A stretch of DNA of 64,000 nucleotides, from assembly GCA_963971225.1 (NCBI GenBank), contig OZ020267.1, forward strand, positions 113,408,936-113,472,935. The letters run 5' to 3'. Made by a program: the position numbers and the translations under genes. Source of the DNA: Melieria omissa (taxonomy: Eukaryota; Arthropoda; Insecta; Diptera; Ulidiidae). The notes beneath the pieces were generated by a model, which saw only the letters and a program-made list of their open reading frames with translations, ran no database searches and had not been told where the DNA came from. This document shows, one piece after another, positions 44,701 to 55,709 of this stretch; the stretch's first letter is position 1, and each line of letters opens with the position of its first letter.

Positions 44701-47700
44701 CAGTATACCTATAGAAAGTCGCTCAGTAGGTCCCCCCATGTTTGAATTTTCGACTTGCACAGTGTTTTTATGAGGTATATATTTTTCATGTATATTTTTT
44801 CATAAAATATATTTTTAAATAATATTTACACAATACTTACTGGTGGCGTTATCGGCTTTAGGTAAGCATGGAAAATGTTTTATAGTTAATATTATTAATT
44901 TTTCAATATTTATTTTTCAGAAAGTTATTCGTCTACGCTCAAATGATAAGCATGTCATGCATTGTGCGTGAATGATTAAGATATGCTTCATATGATTAAA
45001 CAAATTTGAATTGTTTGTGCATAATGTATCTTAGTCAGTGAGAAATCGCTATTAATATATAAAAAATCATTTTTGAATGTACATGTTTCTGACTTGATAA
45101 ATTGAAATGAAGATGTTTTTAAATCTGAATGATATGGAACAATAAAATAAATTAAATCCTGAATTTAATCTTTAGCCATTAACATAAAGTCAGCGCTTAA
45201 AGCTTAAACCGCACCTCGTAATTTCGCTTCAGCAATGCCACAAAATTTAACTGAACTGAGTTCAGTATATGTTGTGTTGATTTCTACGAATTGCGTAACT
45301 TTTTTTAAAACCCCCAAGACTTTTTTTAAATGATTTCTTTCTGCCTATAAATATAACAAATTTATAAAGTGTACGGATACAAAAACTACACGAACTTTTT
45401 TTTCATAATTTTAAAACCGCAAGAAAACCACCAGCAACATTAACCGATCAACAATAATACATTTATACATGACTTGTGTACTTGTAAATGTGCAACAATT
45501 TTCCTCCGATTGCAAAACCGCAACATGACAAATCGAAGGCGTTCAGCCGCATTGAAATAGAAAATTTTCAATTTTAACGTTTCATATAAATTAAATGAAG
45601 TCAGCCATAGCTGCTGGCAATGAGGTTTTCAATACAACACTTGATTGTTGTCTTGTTGTATTTGTTTGTTGTCATTCGTTTTACTGGCACAAAGCTTTTA
45701 TATCAGCACTTGGAATGCTTCTCGTATTTTTGTTATCATCACGTATTTGTATATACTTCACTTCTGTACATATGTGCAGTTGGTATCATTCTGGGTCAAA
45801 CATATTTTTCAGCGCCTCTATGAAGCTGATAATGATCACTTTATGAATTCGTTTTGAGTTTCCGTATTTGCTTAATTTATAAAAATGAAAAGCTTCTGTG
45901 CTACAGATAACAGAAGATATCAGAATCGAATGAGATATGAGAGGTGTTCCTTGAGAACATAGTCAAGTAATCTTTCATCATCAAAATATTGATTATTGTT
46001 ATAATTTTTTGTGGCCATCAATTCTTTCGCTGGGGCCTTAAGCCTTTTTGAAACTGAACGCCAGGTGCCGTGGGGCTTTAAATAACTTATCAAAATAAAT
46101 AAAGGTTTACTAACGAATGATTCCTGGTCACAGTTGGCGTACAGAAGTTGATTTTCTATGTAAAGAGCTCCGTTTCACCGAATATCTACACAGACATTAC
46201 TGCAAGTCACTCGCATTCCAGCGAGTCTACGCATTGTGATAAATGTTTGATAATTTTTTTATAATAATTGTAATTTTTATAAATGTTGCTGCTTCGTTTC
46301 AGTTGCATTTTGCTCATTTTCAGTGCATTGTCTTTGTCTAATTACTGAAAAATAACTCAAATTTCAATGACCAAAGTCGGCTGTTTTCCCATCTAAGCTG
46401 CAGGCATTTCATAAATAATTGAAATGTTGACATATCGCCGTAATCGCGACACTAGCAGCAGCAACAATAACAACACCAACTATGCCGCTGCAACCTGAAA
46501 CATGAAATGCAATGAAATGAAATGCGCGAGTGCAATGAATACAAACATGAGGGCAACTACTTTCGTTTTTAATTTAAAAATTCCAATTGTTGCGCTCACA
46601 AAACAAAAAAAAACAAAATAAACTAAAAGAAACAACAGCAGCAACAATACGAAAAAATGAGTAGAAAACAAAAAGGCAGCAAAAAGCAACAGCAGCAGAA
46701 AAAATGAAATGAAAATTATGAAAAACGGCAACGAACCTTGCGTTGTGCGGTGTAGCAGTAATAGTTGTTGCTGCTGTTGTTGTTGTTGTTATTGTTGCTG
46801 GCAGCGCGTAAATGTCGAAAAGCGTACAGGTAACTTGCCACAATATCAATTTTCAACAACGCTAAGTCGGCACGCTGCCAGATCAGAGGCTGAGGCTGAC
46901 TGTGTGTTGGTGCGTGTTTCTCTGTGTGTGTGTGTGTGTATGTGTGTGTGTGCTGGGTTGTGGAAGATCGATGATTGGCGTCAAACATCGGCAGGCTGCA
47001 TCGAAAATATTTTTGTGCGATGACATTAAGTGAAAGTGAATTTGATGGAAAGAAAGTGTGGGGAGCGCGCGCCACATGCAGCGACGGCAGGAGTAGGGGG
47101 GCCGCCGCATACGACAACAATGCACACAACGCGACTACAACTTGCAACTTGCCAATTTCTAGCCAAGCCTGCAAGCATTTAAGTGCAATTAGATGAAATG
47201 TTTTGGTGCGCGACTGTTTTTCGTTGTTGCTTGTGTTGTGTTCAATTGCAATCTGCATCGGTTCAGTTAGGTTGACTTTTACGTACAACGTTGACATTTA
47301 TTTATTTATTTGAAATTAAACTGCAATTAAAATGATGGCTCAAATAAACGTACGACTGATCGAGCGCATATTGACGAATGTCAGCGCTTAAAAAATTGCA
47401 ACTAGCCGTCGCTGCCGATTGCTGCCATTTGAGTGAGTCGTGCTTGAGTTTATGTTTGGCATTGCAAATAATAGGCGACAAGTGGTCGTCTCATAAACGG
47501 ACTGAACCAGAAGCGTCATTGCGAAACACTGCGATCCAAAGATCACTTAACTCTTTGATCAAAACAAACTTGTGTTGCTCACTAATCGTTAAATATCATT
47601 CAGTCATTAAGGCAACATGTGTGGATGACTTACAGGGTTCTGGCGCCAGACCAGAACTAGAACAATCGATCGTGACTTCATGTGCCGCAGTGAACTTAAC

Positions 47701-47994
47701 ACATTCCGACTTATTAAGTGGACTTGAAACACCTGTACAGTTGTGATTTTCATCATAAGAATTTTTTTTAAGAAAACTTGTAAGCGTCATTTTGAAGTCG
47801 CTACTGAGTCATTGGAGTACGGTGTCATTCAAACGTTGCACTGTAATTGGGTTAGAGTGATGCTTCAAAGCAGCAAACTTGGGCTCATTGTGATTTCAAA
47901 TAAATCATCAATACACCATCTGGGTATTAAAGAGAAATCAGTTCGATGACTTAATGAATAGCATTGAATATAAATAGCAATCGTTATCAGGTTA
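41793..47994 (-). other. osp: osp upstream intron, no gene recognised
   Basis: No supported coding sequence. It holds an AC microsatellite (42627-42648), a short GGC-rich block (42994-43020), a TG microsatellite (46923-46952) and CAG/CAA tracts. The stretch 44080-44770 has the look of an old dispersed repeat (short inverted motifs such as ggtat...atacc at 44248-44265), but I could not find termini. ORFs such as 46716-47297 (minus) are low-complexity. Confidence 0.45.
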
Positions 47995-47998
47995 TTAA

Positions 47999-48438
47999 CC
48001 CATTTCTGCCTAATGGATAAAAATTTACCCATGAAAACTGACTTTCTAAAAAAATCACAGAAAAGTTCGTGGTAGAGATATCTAAAAATCATTGATAGGG
48101 ATGGTTGGGGTAAAGATTGAACTACCTTAGTCTAGTGAAGAGTTACTAGAGTTACCCTACTCCAAAAATTGTGAATTTTCCAGATGTGGAAAATGTGGCG
48201 AAACGTAGTGGCCCTAGAAACTTACAAAAATCTGCCTCCTAACTCACCTGTAAACTATACTTCTTTTGTTCACGTGTTTAGCTGATCACTTTAAAAAGTA
48301 TGGAAAATACCCAATGAATATCTCAGCAACGTCCAGAGATAGAAAGCTGAAATTTCTGATCATTTTGGGTCAATTCCAGGTCGTGTATGAAATTTTATCA
48401 AAATCGTATGGGCGGAACTGGTACCCGACAGCAATGGG
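47999..48438. mobile_element. piggyBac-like MITE, 440 bases
   Basis: TTAA (47995-47998) is followed by CCCATTtCTGcC; the right end, inverted, reads CCCATTgCTGtC after TTAA (48439-48442). TIRs match at 10 of 12 positions, with TTAA target duplications. No coding capacity. Confidence 0.6.
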
Positions 48439-48498
48439 TTAAAGCTGCCCAGGAACGAATGCGATTATGCGGAGTTCCAACAGGACTAAGGTCGATCG

Positions 48499-48688
48499 TT
48501 TTCTGATCTACACAATTTTCTTCGCCAAGACCAAATGGTTCCCAAAAGATCCCGTATGGATCTACAGGGATCCCAACAGATAGGGAAGGACACCGGTATT
48601 TAAAGAATGAAGGGATTCACAATGGACCCAATGAGGTCTCCAGGTGGAAGTGCATGCTGCACACTCCTCTTCTTTCACCTAACCTAAC
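48499..48688 (+). mobile_element. small retroposon with CCTAA-repeat tail
   Basis: About 190 bases flanked by the 13-base direct repeat CTAAGGTCGATCG (48486-48498 and 48689-48701). Its 3' end is CACCTAACCTAAC, a CCTAA-type tandem tail merging with the duplication. The body shows no Pol III boxes, so it may be the 3' end of a 5'-truncated LINE rather than a SINE. No coding sequence recognised. Confidence 0.65.
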
Positions 48689-48701
48689 CTAAGGTCGATC
48701 G

Positions 48702-50006
48702 ATTGATCCGCCAACTTAAATTAGATAATTAGAATCTGAGTACCTGGATATGTCTATCAATGTTCCAATTATTCTTTAAGGCTGTAACCGGCTTAAATTG
48801 CTATTCTACCCAGACCCTGTTTGTATAGCAAACCAAGTTGATTATATCTATCTATATTCATACTCTATTATATGCTCTGAAGCTTTGAATATCGAATTAT
48901 TTTTTTAATTATTTGAATCTATATACCTACAAACCCACTTTAAATGCAATTAATTACTTGGACTCTGCGCTGGAAAAATCAAAATGCAGCATATTGAGTA
49001 ACGCTCACATTGCATTGCTTAAAACAATCAATCATCAGATTTAGACATAATAAAAGGTCGACTTTAGGGCGTATCTCTTTGGAAATCCAACATAGTTTGT
49101 TTGTCATATTACAAATCCAGCCTATGTTACACTCAAACACTTTTTGTACATATTTTTAAAATGTTCACAAGCCTTGCTGTCGGTAGTTTTGTAGTTTTGG
49201 GTAAGATTTTACTCATGTCTTTAAAATTTTGTTGTCGGTCGCCGACGAACTTGACGCTTTCATTTGGCGCATATGAACAATTTTGTTGCTTGTCAGCTTG
49301 TCTGTTGGGTGAACAAAGCTACAACAAATCCTACATGCGGCATTGATGGGCCGAGATTGGAAGCGGACGCCGCCACAGGCAGATTCTCTTCGTTCGTCAC
49401 TCTCTATTCCGCTGCACTGCTGCGGCCAAATGCAATTCAAACGAGATTTTATGCAATTTACTTTTTCGCCCTGTTGTTGCTATTGTTGTTATTGTGTTTT
49501 CACATTCGTTGGATATTACGGCCGCGGCGAAAAGTGAAACGTGCAACTTTTATATATGTATGTGTGTGTGTATCTGAGTGCGGAGTTTGCTCGGCCGAGT
49601 TCATGAATGAATGAAATGACGCTGATGCTATGCTGGCAATAATGGGCGAGATTGATATGGTTGCAACTAATTTGAATGCATTTTGAAAACATAGAAAAAA
49701 AATAAAATTATGAATTTATTTTTCTCAGCATGGGCAATGCGCAGGTGTTTTTAGTGATTTGGCTTTCTGTGTGGTGAGCATGGAAATGTTTGAATTTTTT
49801 TTTTTGATGGCGTGAACAGCTTAATTTGAAAATTAATTAAAATGTTCGAAAGCAAGAAAAATGCATTTCGTATAAATTAAAAATTTCCTTTATGTCATAA
49901 AAAATGCATAAATTTAAAAATGTTTTGCTACTGATTAAAAAATAATTGGGTTGGCTTAATGTTGCGAGTTATATATGTATTATGCGATGCTCGTATTTGG
50001 GCTCAC
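48702..50006 (-). other. osp: osp upstream intron, no gene recognised
   Basis: AT-rich, no supported gene. An open frame at 49264-49614 (plus) has a hydrophobic stretch, but no domain or splice context. Confidence 0.45.
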
Positions 50007-50090
50007 CAGTTGATGACCTCAAGCGTGAACTTGGCAACACATGGACGGAAAGTGAAAATTGCTTACCTGAAAATAAAAAAGAAAAAATCA
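50001..50090 (-). promoter_or_regulatory. osp: candidate recursive splice site (ratcheting point) of osp
   Basis: On the osp strand a T-rich tract (TTTTTTCTTTTTTATTTTCA from 50090 leftward) runs into CAG at 50069-50067, immediately followed by GTAAGC at 50066-50061. This is a juxtaposed 3' and 5' splice site with no exon between, the definition of a ratcheting point. A second donor, CAACTG|gtgagc (50006-50001), lies 60 bases downstream and could define a transient recursive exon. It is about 8.3 kb upstream of the acceptor of exon 41792. Drosophila osp is one of the genes for which recursive splicing was shown experimentally (established knowledge); usage here is inference. Confidence 0.65.
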
Positions 50091-51242
50091 CTAGTAAATA
50101 TTGTTCATAATTGCACAAAGTGATTTTAAAAGTTTCAATGGTTTTTAATGAAATTGGTTTTATATAAATGAGATAATAAAATTTAAAGTCTGTTTGACCA
50201 CCAACTTAATTCCCCTCTTGGTAATTTCAATCTCCATTGGAACTTATCTCTCCCACAATTTTCCCTTCAAAACGTTGGTGTATTTACCCTCAAACTTTAC
50301 TTTCAAACGCCACTGTAGTCTACAGGTGACTGTTGTACGCATCAAACAACGCCTTCAAGCGCTGAGTGATGTGTTCTGATCACATCACTCAATAAGCAGA
50401 ACTCGGTAAGTTTCCTTATCAACGTCCGACTACACACAACTCTGGACCCAGTTTGTACGCATTGCACTCGCTTAGCTGTGGTTGTGCGGTTTTATGTCAA
50501 ACACAGCGTTTTCTTGCAATCTGCATCAATCGACCGACTCATATTGCCACATTTGTGTTCGTTTTTATCTTGAAAATGGAACAAGTAATTTTATTCTGTT
50601 TTCTTATGGCAGAACTTGGCACATGTATTGCAAAATATGGTCAAAATGGCATATTAGGTTGTCTTGTCGCGGAAAAGCAGTTTTCATCAATCAGTACGAC
50701 GAAGAGGAAGCCGCCTCAACAGTGCCAATGTCCATTTGTGGTTGTTTTCTGAATGAAACCAGCGCGTTGTTGTTATGCGAAATCATCGGTGTTCCGGCTA
50801 AAAGTGTTGTTCGAACGATGCGCTCGCTCAAGCACAAAGTTTCGATTAGGTTTTATTTAATGCTATCGTAAACATTTGGCATTATTTTAGGTAAGATTAA
50901 AAGTGAAAAATGATCAACTGAATGATGATTGCATTTGGTACTTTATATTAGATTTTATGAAGAGTCTAATATATTTAAAATCTTTTTACATTGACCAAAT
51001 TTATATTACAGAATCTTGGACTCAGTTGTCTTCGAGAAGCCATTTCGTTAAGATGAAATATAAACGTTTGATGTTGGCATTAGAACTTTGATGGTTTTTG
51101 AAGTCTCTGTGATTTAAGAACATCTGCGGCCTTTGCTTTACTTTGACTTTTCGTGATGTAATTGTAACTTTGATTACAGATTAAAAAAAAACAACTAATT
51201 TTCTATCAAATACATAGAATCAAAAAATGTTAAGTTGTAGTA
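50091..51242 (-). other. osp: osp upstream intron, no gene recognised
   Basis: No supported gene. Overlapping ORFs at 50453-50871 (plus) contain Cys-rich but unplaced peptides and lack splice or promoter support. Confidence 0.4.
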
Positions 51243-51949
51243 CAGTGGACGTCCATTATAACGAATTGAATTTTTTACTCAAAAACCGAGAGAGATATCG
51301 AAAAAATACCAAGAACAGTTTGTATTTGTATTTTTACGTAGAATACGATGTTTTTCAAAATCTCGAATTTTTGACTTTACCGTCCGCCATATTGGATCCG
51401 CCATCTTGAATTTCCAAAATCTGACCTCGGATTCGGATTCAGCGCGGCTCAGGACCCTATGAACTTTAAACAGTTTCCCCGTACCATAGCTGTAACTCTT
51501 ATGTGCACGAAAGGGTTAAAGAAATAAGTTTCACATATTCAGTTTTTAAATAAATATCTTGTTTTATTGCAGCATTTTCAAAATACATGGATGTATGGAA
51601 ACTCTTCTTGAATGGTTATTCAAATTTTAATTTTTAAAAGAAAAAATCCGACCGAACGCAAAAAAAAAATCCTGTGAAAATGATCAGAATATGAAAATGT
51701 TGGTAACAATTGAGGTACCGTTCACTTGACAAAACCAAACCTTCATTGCTATTGTAAAGAATGTGAATGCAATAGATAAAAAAAATTCGAAAGTTTCCTG
51801 ACGAGGTGAAAAACAACAAAAATATTTGTTATATCGAAAAGCAAATATCACTTTCGTTCGTAATATAGAACAATCAATGGAAACAATTTGGCCGTATGTT
51901 AAATCGAAAATTCGTTAAATGGAAAGTTCGTTATTCTGAACGTCCACTG
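51243..51949. mobile_element. Tigger/pogo-like non-autonomous element, about 0.7 kb
   Basis: Left end CAGTGGACGTcCAttATAAC and right end (inverted) CAGTGGACGTtCAgaATAAC, then GAA in both: TIR of about 23 bases with four mismatches. TA precedes the left end (51241-51242); the right TA is lost (aa). No transposase fragment was recognised inside. Confidence 0.65.
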
Positions 51950-53156
51950 AAGTGCTTTTCGGAATTTGCAGGTTCTCAAGTTTGGTAATGGGTTGAAGTT
52001 TAAAATTGTTTATCCAAAAAAGTGAATCTCTTAATTTTATGGCTTTTTCTTACTCCTCTCGTACAATATTTCTAATCTGGGGACAAATTTGAACAATTTA
52101 AGAAAGTTTTCATCGAATAGAAAAAAATTTTTCTCTTTAGATAGTCTTTAGTTTTTATTTCCGTTGTGTTTTAAAGTTGTTCAACCTTTATAATCCAACT
52201 TGCTTCCCACATTTTGACAACAATGTCGTCTTAACGCTTTCCCGACAAATTCTCTCAAAAAAACCGAATTTTTGCACTTCTTATTGTCGTTTAGTTGGCT
52301 CGCAAATGGAAATTTCTGTCGAACTCCAACGATTTATGCGCGTACACACCTCTTTCTAACAGTACCGCCGAGCGAGTACGGTCGACGGTGAGTGCGCTGC
52401 CAGCACAGCTGCGCTGCAGTTTGTAGTCGCATTTGCAGTAATTTGGTGTGTTCCACTTTGTTGGGTAAGTAATTGTCGTCACAAAGCAAAAACAAACTAA
52501 CAACCAACAACAACAACAAGAAAGAGTAATGCCACAACAACCGAGTTGAAATGCAATGCGTGTTGTCAATTTAGGCGAATGCATTGTAGTCGCTGCGCAG
52601 ACAAAGTTCCGAGCACTGCGAAAATCTCATCAAATGATCAATAACATAAAAATAAATTTCAATATTGTACCACTTAACGGTTTTCGGTTGCGAATGTCGA
52701 CTGCCGTATGTATGTGTGTCGTATGTACAACGGGCAATGGTGCGCGACGATAGGCGATGGATGTTGCGGTGTCATCCAGGCAGCCAGCCAGCTGACGACG
52801 ACAACAACTACAACGACAACGTTAGCGACGACGGCAATGGAAGCTGCAGTCAATGCAACAACTGCGGCAAAACCAATTCCAGCTACGTTGACGGATCATC
52901 ATGCTGCGATCGTAAAATTGTTGCTACTACAATTTGATGTTTATGTTGTTGTTGTTGTTCGTGTTGTTGTGTTTGTGCAGTGGCTGTTGCAAACTGGTAT
53001 AGTACATGCCGTGTATGGCAACAATTGCCACAGCACAGCACAGCCACTGCCAGTGGGCACAAAACTATGTATGCGAGTTGAGCGGCGTTGCCAGATTTGT
53101 TGAAAGTGTGAAAATCGAAACCGAAGCCCAAGATTTTTAAAATATTTTTTTTTTAA
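51950..53156 (-). other. osp: osp upstream intron, no gene recognised
   Basis: No supported gene. A GC-richer segment at 52370-52440 and 52700-53100 has CAA/TTG repeats and several good-looking donors on the plus strand, without a coding partner. Confidence 0.4.
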
Positions 53157-53345
53157 TTTAAGAAGCGACCTTAGTATTCTCAGTGTGGAACTCGTTTTTC
53201 TCTACACGAATTTTTCTAAATTGATTTCAAAATTTTTTTAGCATATTTTTTATATTTAAGAAGCAATCTCAGTTTTCTCAGTGTGGAACTAATTTTTCTC
53301 TATACACATTTTTCTAAATTGATGTCTAGATTTTACTCATAGTTT
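53157..53345. repeat. two-copy direct repeat, about 100-base unit
   Basis: Copies start at 53157 and about 53256 with ttaagaagc and share ctcagtgtggaact, tttttctcta and tttttctaaattgat. A weaker third copy (agtgtgaaactcacttttctct) follows near 53360-53385. No coding content. Confidence 0.65.
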
Positions 53346-55188
53346 TCGAGTGATCTCTGAAAGTGTGAAACTCACTTTTCTCTACGCAAAAGTTCCAGTT
53401 TTTTAAGATGATTTTCGTACTCCGAACAGCGATGCCAGACTGTCCAAAATTGCCAAACTCTCTTTTTACCCTATAAAACTTTGCACATTAAATTTAACCA
53501 ACTAATCTCCTTCAATTGCACATCTGGCATCTCGACAATTTACAGGTTACTCAGTTTGTGTGTTGCCACTTACTGCTATGGCATTTACTGTGTTGGTATT
53601 GTACACACTTGGGCAGGCATTCCTTGCGAAAAACTCATTGTATAATTTTAATTTTCCGCCGCCTCGTCGCCATACGTCCCGCTCTTCATAGCTCCTGGCG
53701 CGAGCGAAGAAAAGAAGCAAATTTTACAGCGCGCCAGCATCGCACCGCACCGCGTGTGCTATTTCACGATTTTACGAGTACACACTGAACATTCCCAATA
53801 TGACAGTAGTAAATTCTGGCATATCAAAAACAAAAATCAACTGTCATGTTGTATGTCAATGACGGAAGTCATGTGAATTTGCTTCTTATTCCTGTTGGCC
53901 GTTGGCTCTGTGTGTGTGTTGTGTTGTGTTGGTTGGCTGCTTTTATTTTTCGCTATTTTCGCACAAAGTACAGTTGAAACGATATATGGCAGCGTATATG
54001 GAAGATAAATGTGTATAGCTTTGGGACTTGTAAATTTTATCGCTGATTTAGGGAAATCTGCCTGACAGAACCCATTGTGGCTGCGCCAGCGTCTTTGGCG
54101 TACGCGCGTTTTCCAGCGCACATCGACGCTTTCGCATTGTTTGTTGTTAGAGAGAATTCATGCATGTGTGTGTGAGTGAAAAGGGTAGTCGCTGCAGAGT
54201 TGTATCTGGTGAAATGATCACACTTGGTTTAACAAATTCGACACAACTTGTTGATGCTATCGCGTAATATGATCTGCTAATTCGTTTTTGTTTATTTCTG
54301 CGGTAGAAAGAGTTTTAATGACTAAAAATTGGGCACAACGGGCGGGATATAAAGATTTCCCATCCTTTAGGCCTTAAAACATGCGAATATACGACTATAT
54401 AGTATATGCTGATGGCAGTTGACACCGCTTAGTGGCGGCCATCCTAAGGTCCTCCACTCCAGCTTTTACAACTCCAACACAATGCGACAAATTTAAAAAT
54501 CCTATAATCTATATTCCCATTCTCATTCCTCCTTTCCCATTCTACTACTTTCCCCACACCGGTGACTGAGAACTATGGAGGTCCTTTGTGTCTTACTGAA
54601 AATTTAACCTCAAAAATGCTTGTCAGAACAAATCAGTTGGAATGGGAAAAGAACTCAAGGTTCAACTCATTTATCTCACACTGTGCGCCGCAACCTCATA
54701 AAAACTTGAATATTTTCTGGCTCTTTGATAGAATTTTTCTAAAATTGTTATTGTAATACACTCATAAGTCTGTTTGTACTCAACAATTGGGTATAAATAA
54801 AACCAATGACACGCTATAATTAAAAAAAAGACTTGTTATTGAGATAGGAAACGTTTGCAAAATATTTGTTTATGATTAATGCTTATCGGCATTAAACAAA
54901 ACTCATACGCATTTAGTAGATAAACCAACAACATATTCCATGTAGCTACATGAGTTTATGACAGTCGTTTGTTTAATGTGCTTATCATCACATCGTAATT
55001 GTTATTTACCATCTATAATCATTGTTAGTTGATTGTTAACGTGGCGATAGCATTTATCATGCAATTTGTGACCAATCGAATGATTTGTTGATGGGGAAAT
55101 AAAGTACATTGTGCAATTTTGATGACCAGTGAAGCTATTTCGAAAGGGAAAGGAAAATGGCTTAAAAATTATATTTTGAAGCAAGAAG
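53346..55188 (-). other. osp: osp upstream intron, no gene recognised
   Basis: No supported gene or RNA. Ordinary AT-rich sequence with scattered short open frames. Confidence 0.45.
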
Positions 55189-55192
55189 TTAA

Positions 55193-55705
55193 CCCTTTCG
55201 ATTTTTTGTTGCCATATGGCAACATGCTACTTTGTGGACGTCTGCATCCTCAAGAGTTGCAAGAATTCATTTTTTTGTTGGTCTTTAGAATAGTTTGAAG
55301 TTTTAGGAAAAATACGAAATTAAAAAATTGAATATTTAAGTTGAAAGAAGAGAAGTATACACGTTTTTTTAATGGTATAGCTTGACATATTAAAGGACGT
55401 AGAAGCAGAAGACTTTAGATAACTTTTTAATTTGACGATTTCTTTCAATTTAGATACTTTTTTTGTTTAATTTTGGCTGAAGTCAATGAAGAAATTTTCA
55501 AATTTTCGTTATGCGTAAAAGTTTTATGTTTAAGTAATTATTACAGCCACAACGATGTGGTTGCTCTCATAGAAAAAACACTCTAAAATACAGGGTCCGA
55601 GTATAAAAATAAAAATAAAAGTATGGAATGTGGCTAATATAACCACATAGAAGCCTAAGACGTAAAATTTAAAATTTTAACTTTGCCCAGTTAAAACCTG
55701 TAGGG
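55193..55705. mobile_element. possible piggyBac-like MITE, 513 bases
   Basis: TTAA|CCCT at the left (55189-55196) and AGGG|TTAA at the right (55702-55709), with a palindrome GTTGCCATATGGCAAC just inside the left end. Only four TIR bases match plus the TTAA sites, so this is a weaker call than the elements at 11682 and 47999. Confidence 0.4.
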
Positions 55706-55709
55706 TTAA

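Noticed and set aside
44080..44770. Possible old dispersed repeat or Helitron-like segment
   Set aside because: Looks repeat-like, but no terminal repeats, target duplication or coding remnant could be found.
46716..47297. 193-codon minus-strand ORF
   Set aside because: Contains translated TG and CAA microsatellites; no recognisable domain and no splice context.
48227..48262. TTTACAG|gtgagt on the minus strand as a second ratcheting point
   Set aside because: No pyrimidine tract precedes the AG, and it lies inside a piggyBac-like MITE.
48671..48692. Interstitial insect telomere repeat (TTAGG)
   Set aside because: Flies lack TTAGG telomeres and the motif sits exactly at the 3' end of a TSD-flanked insertion, so a retroposon tail explains it better.
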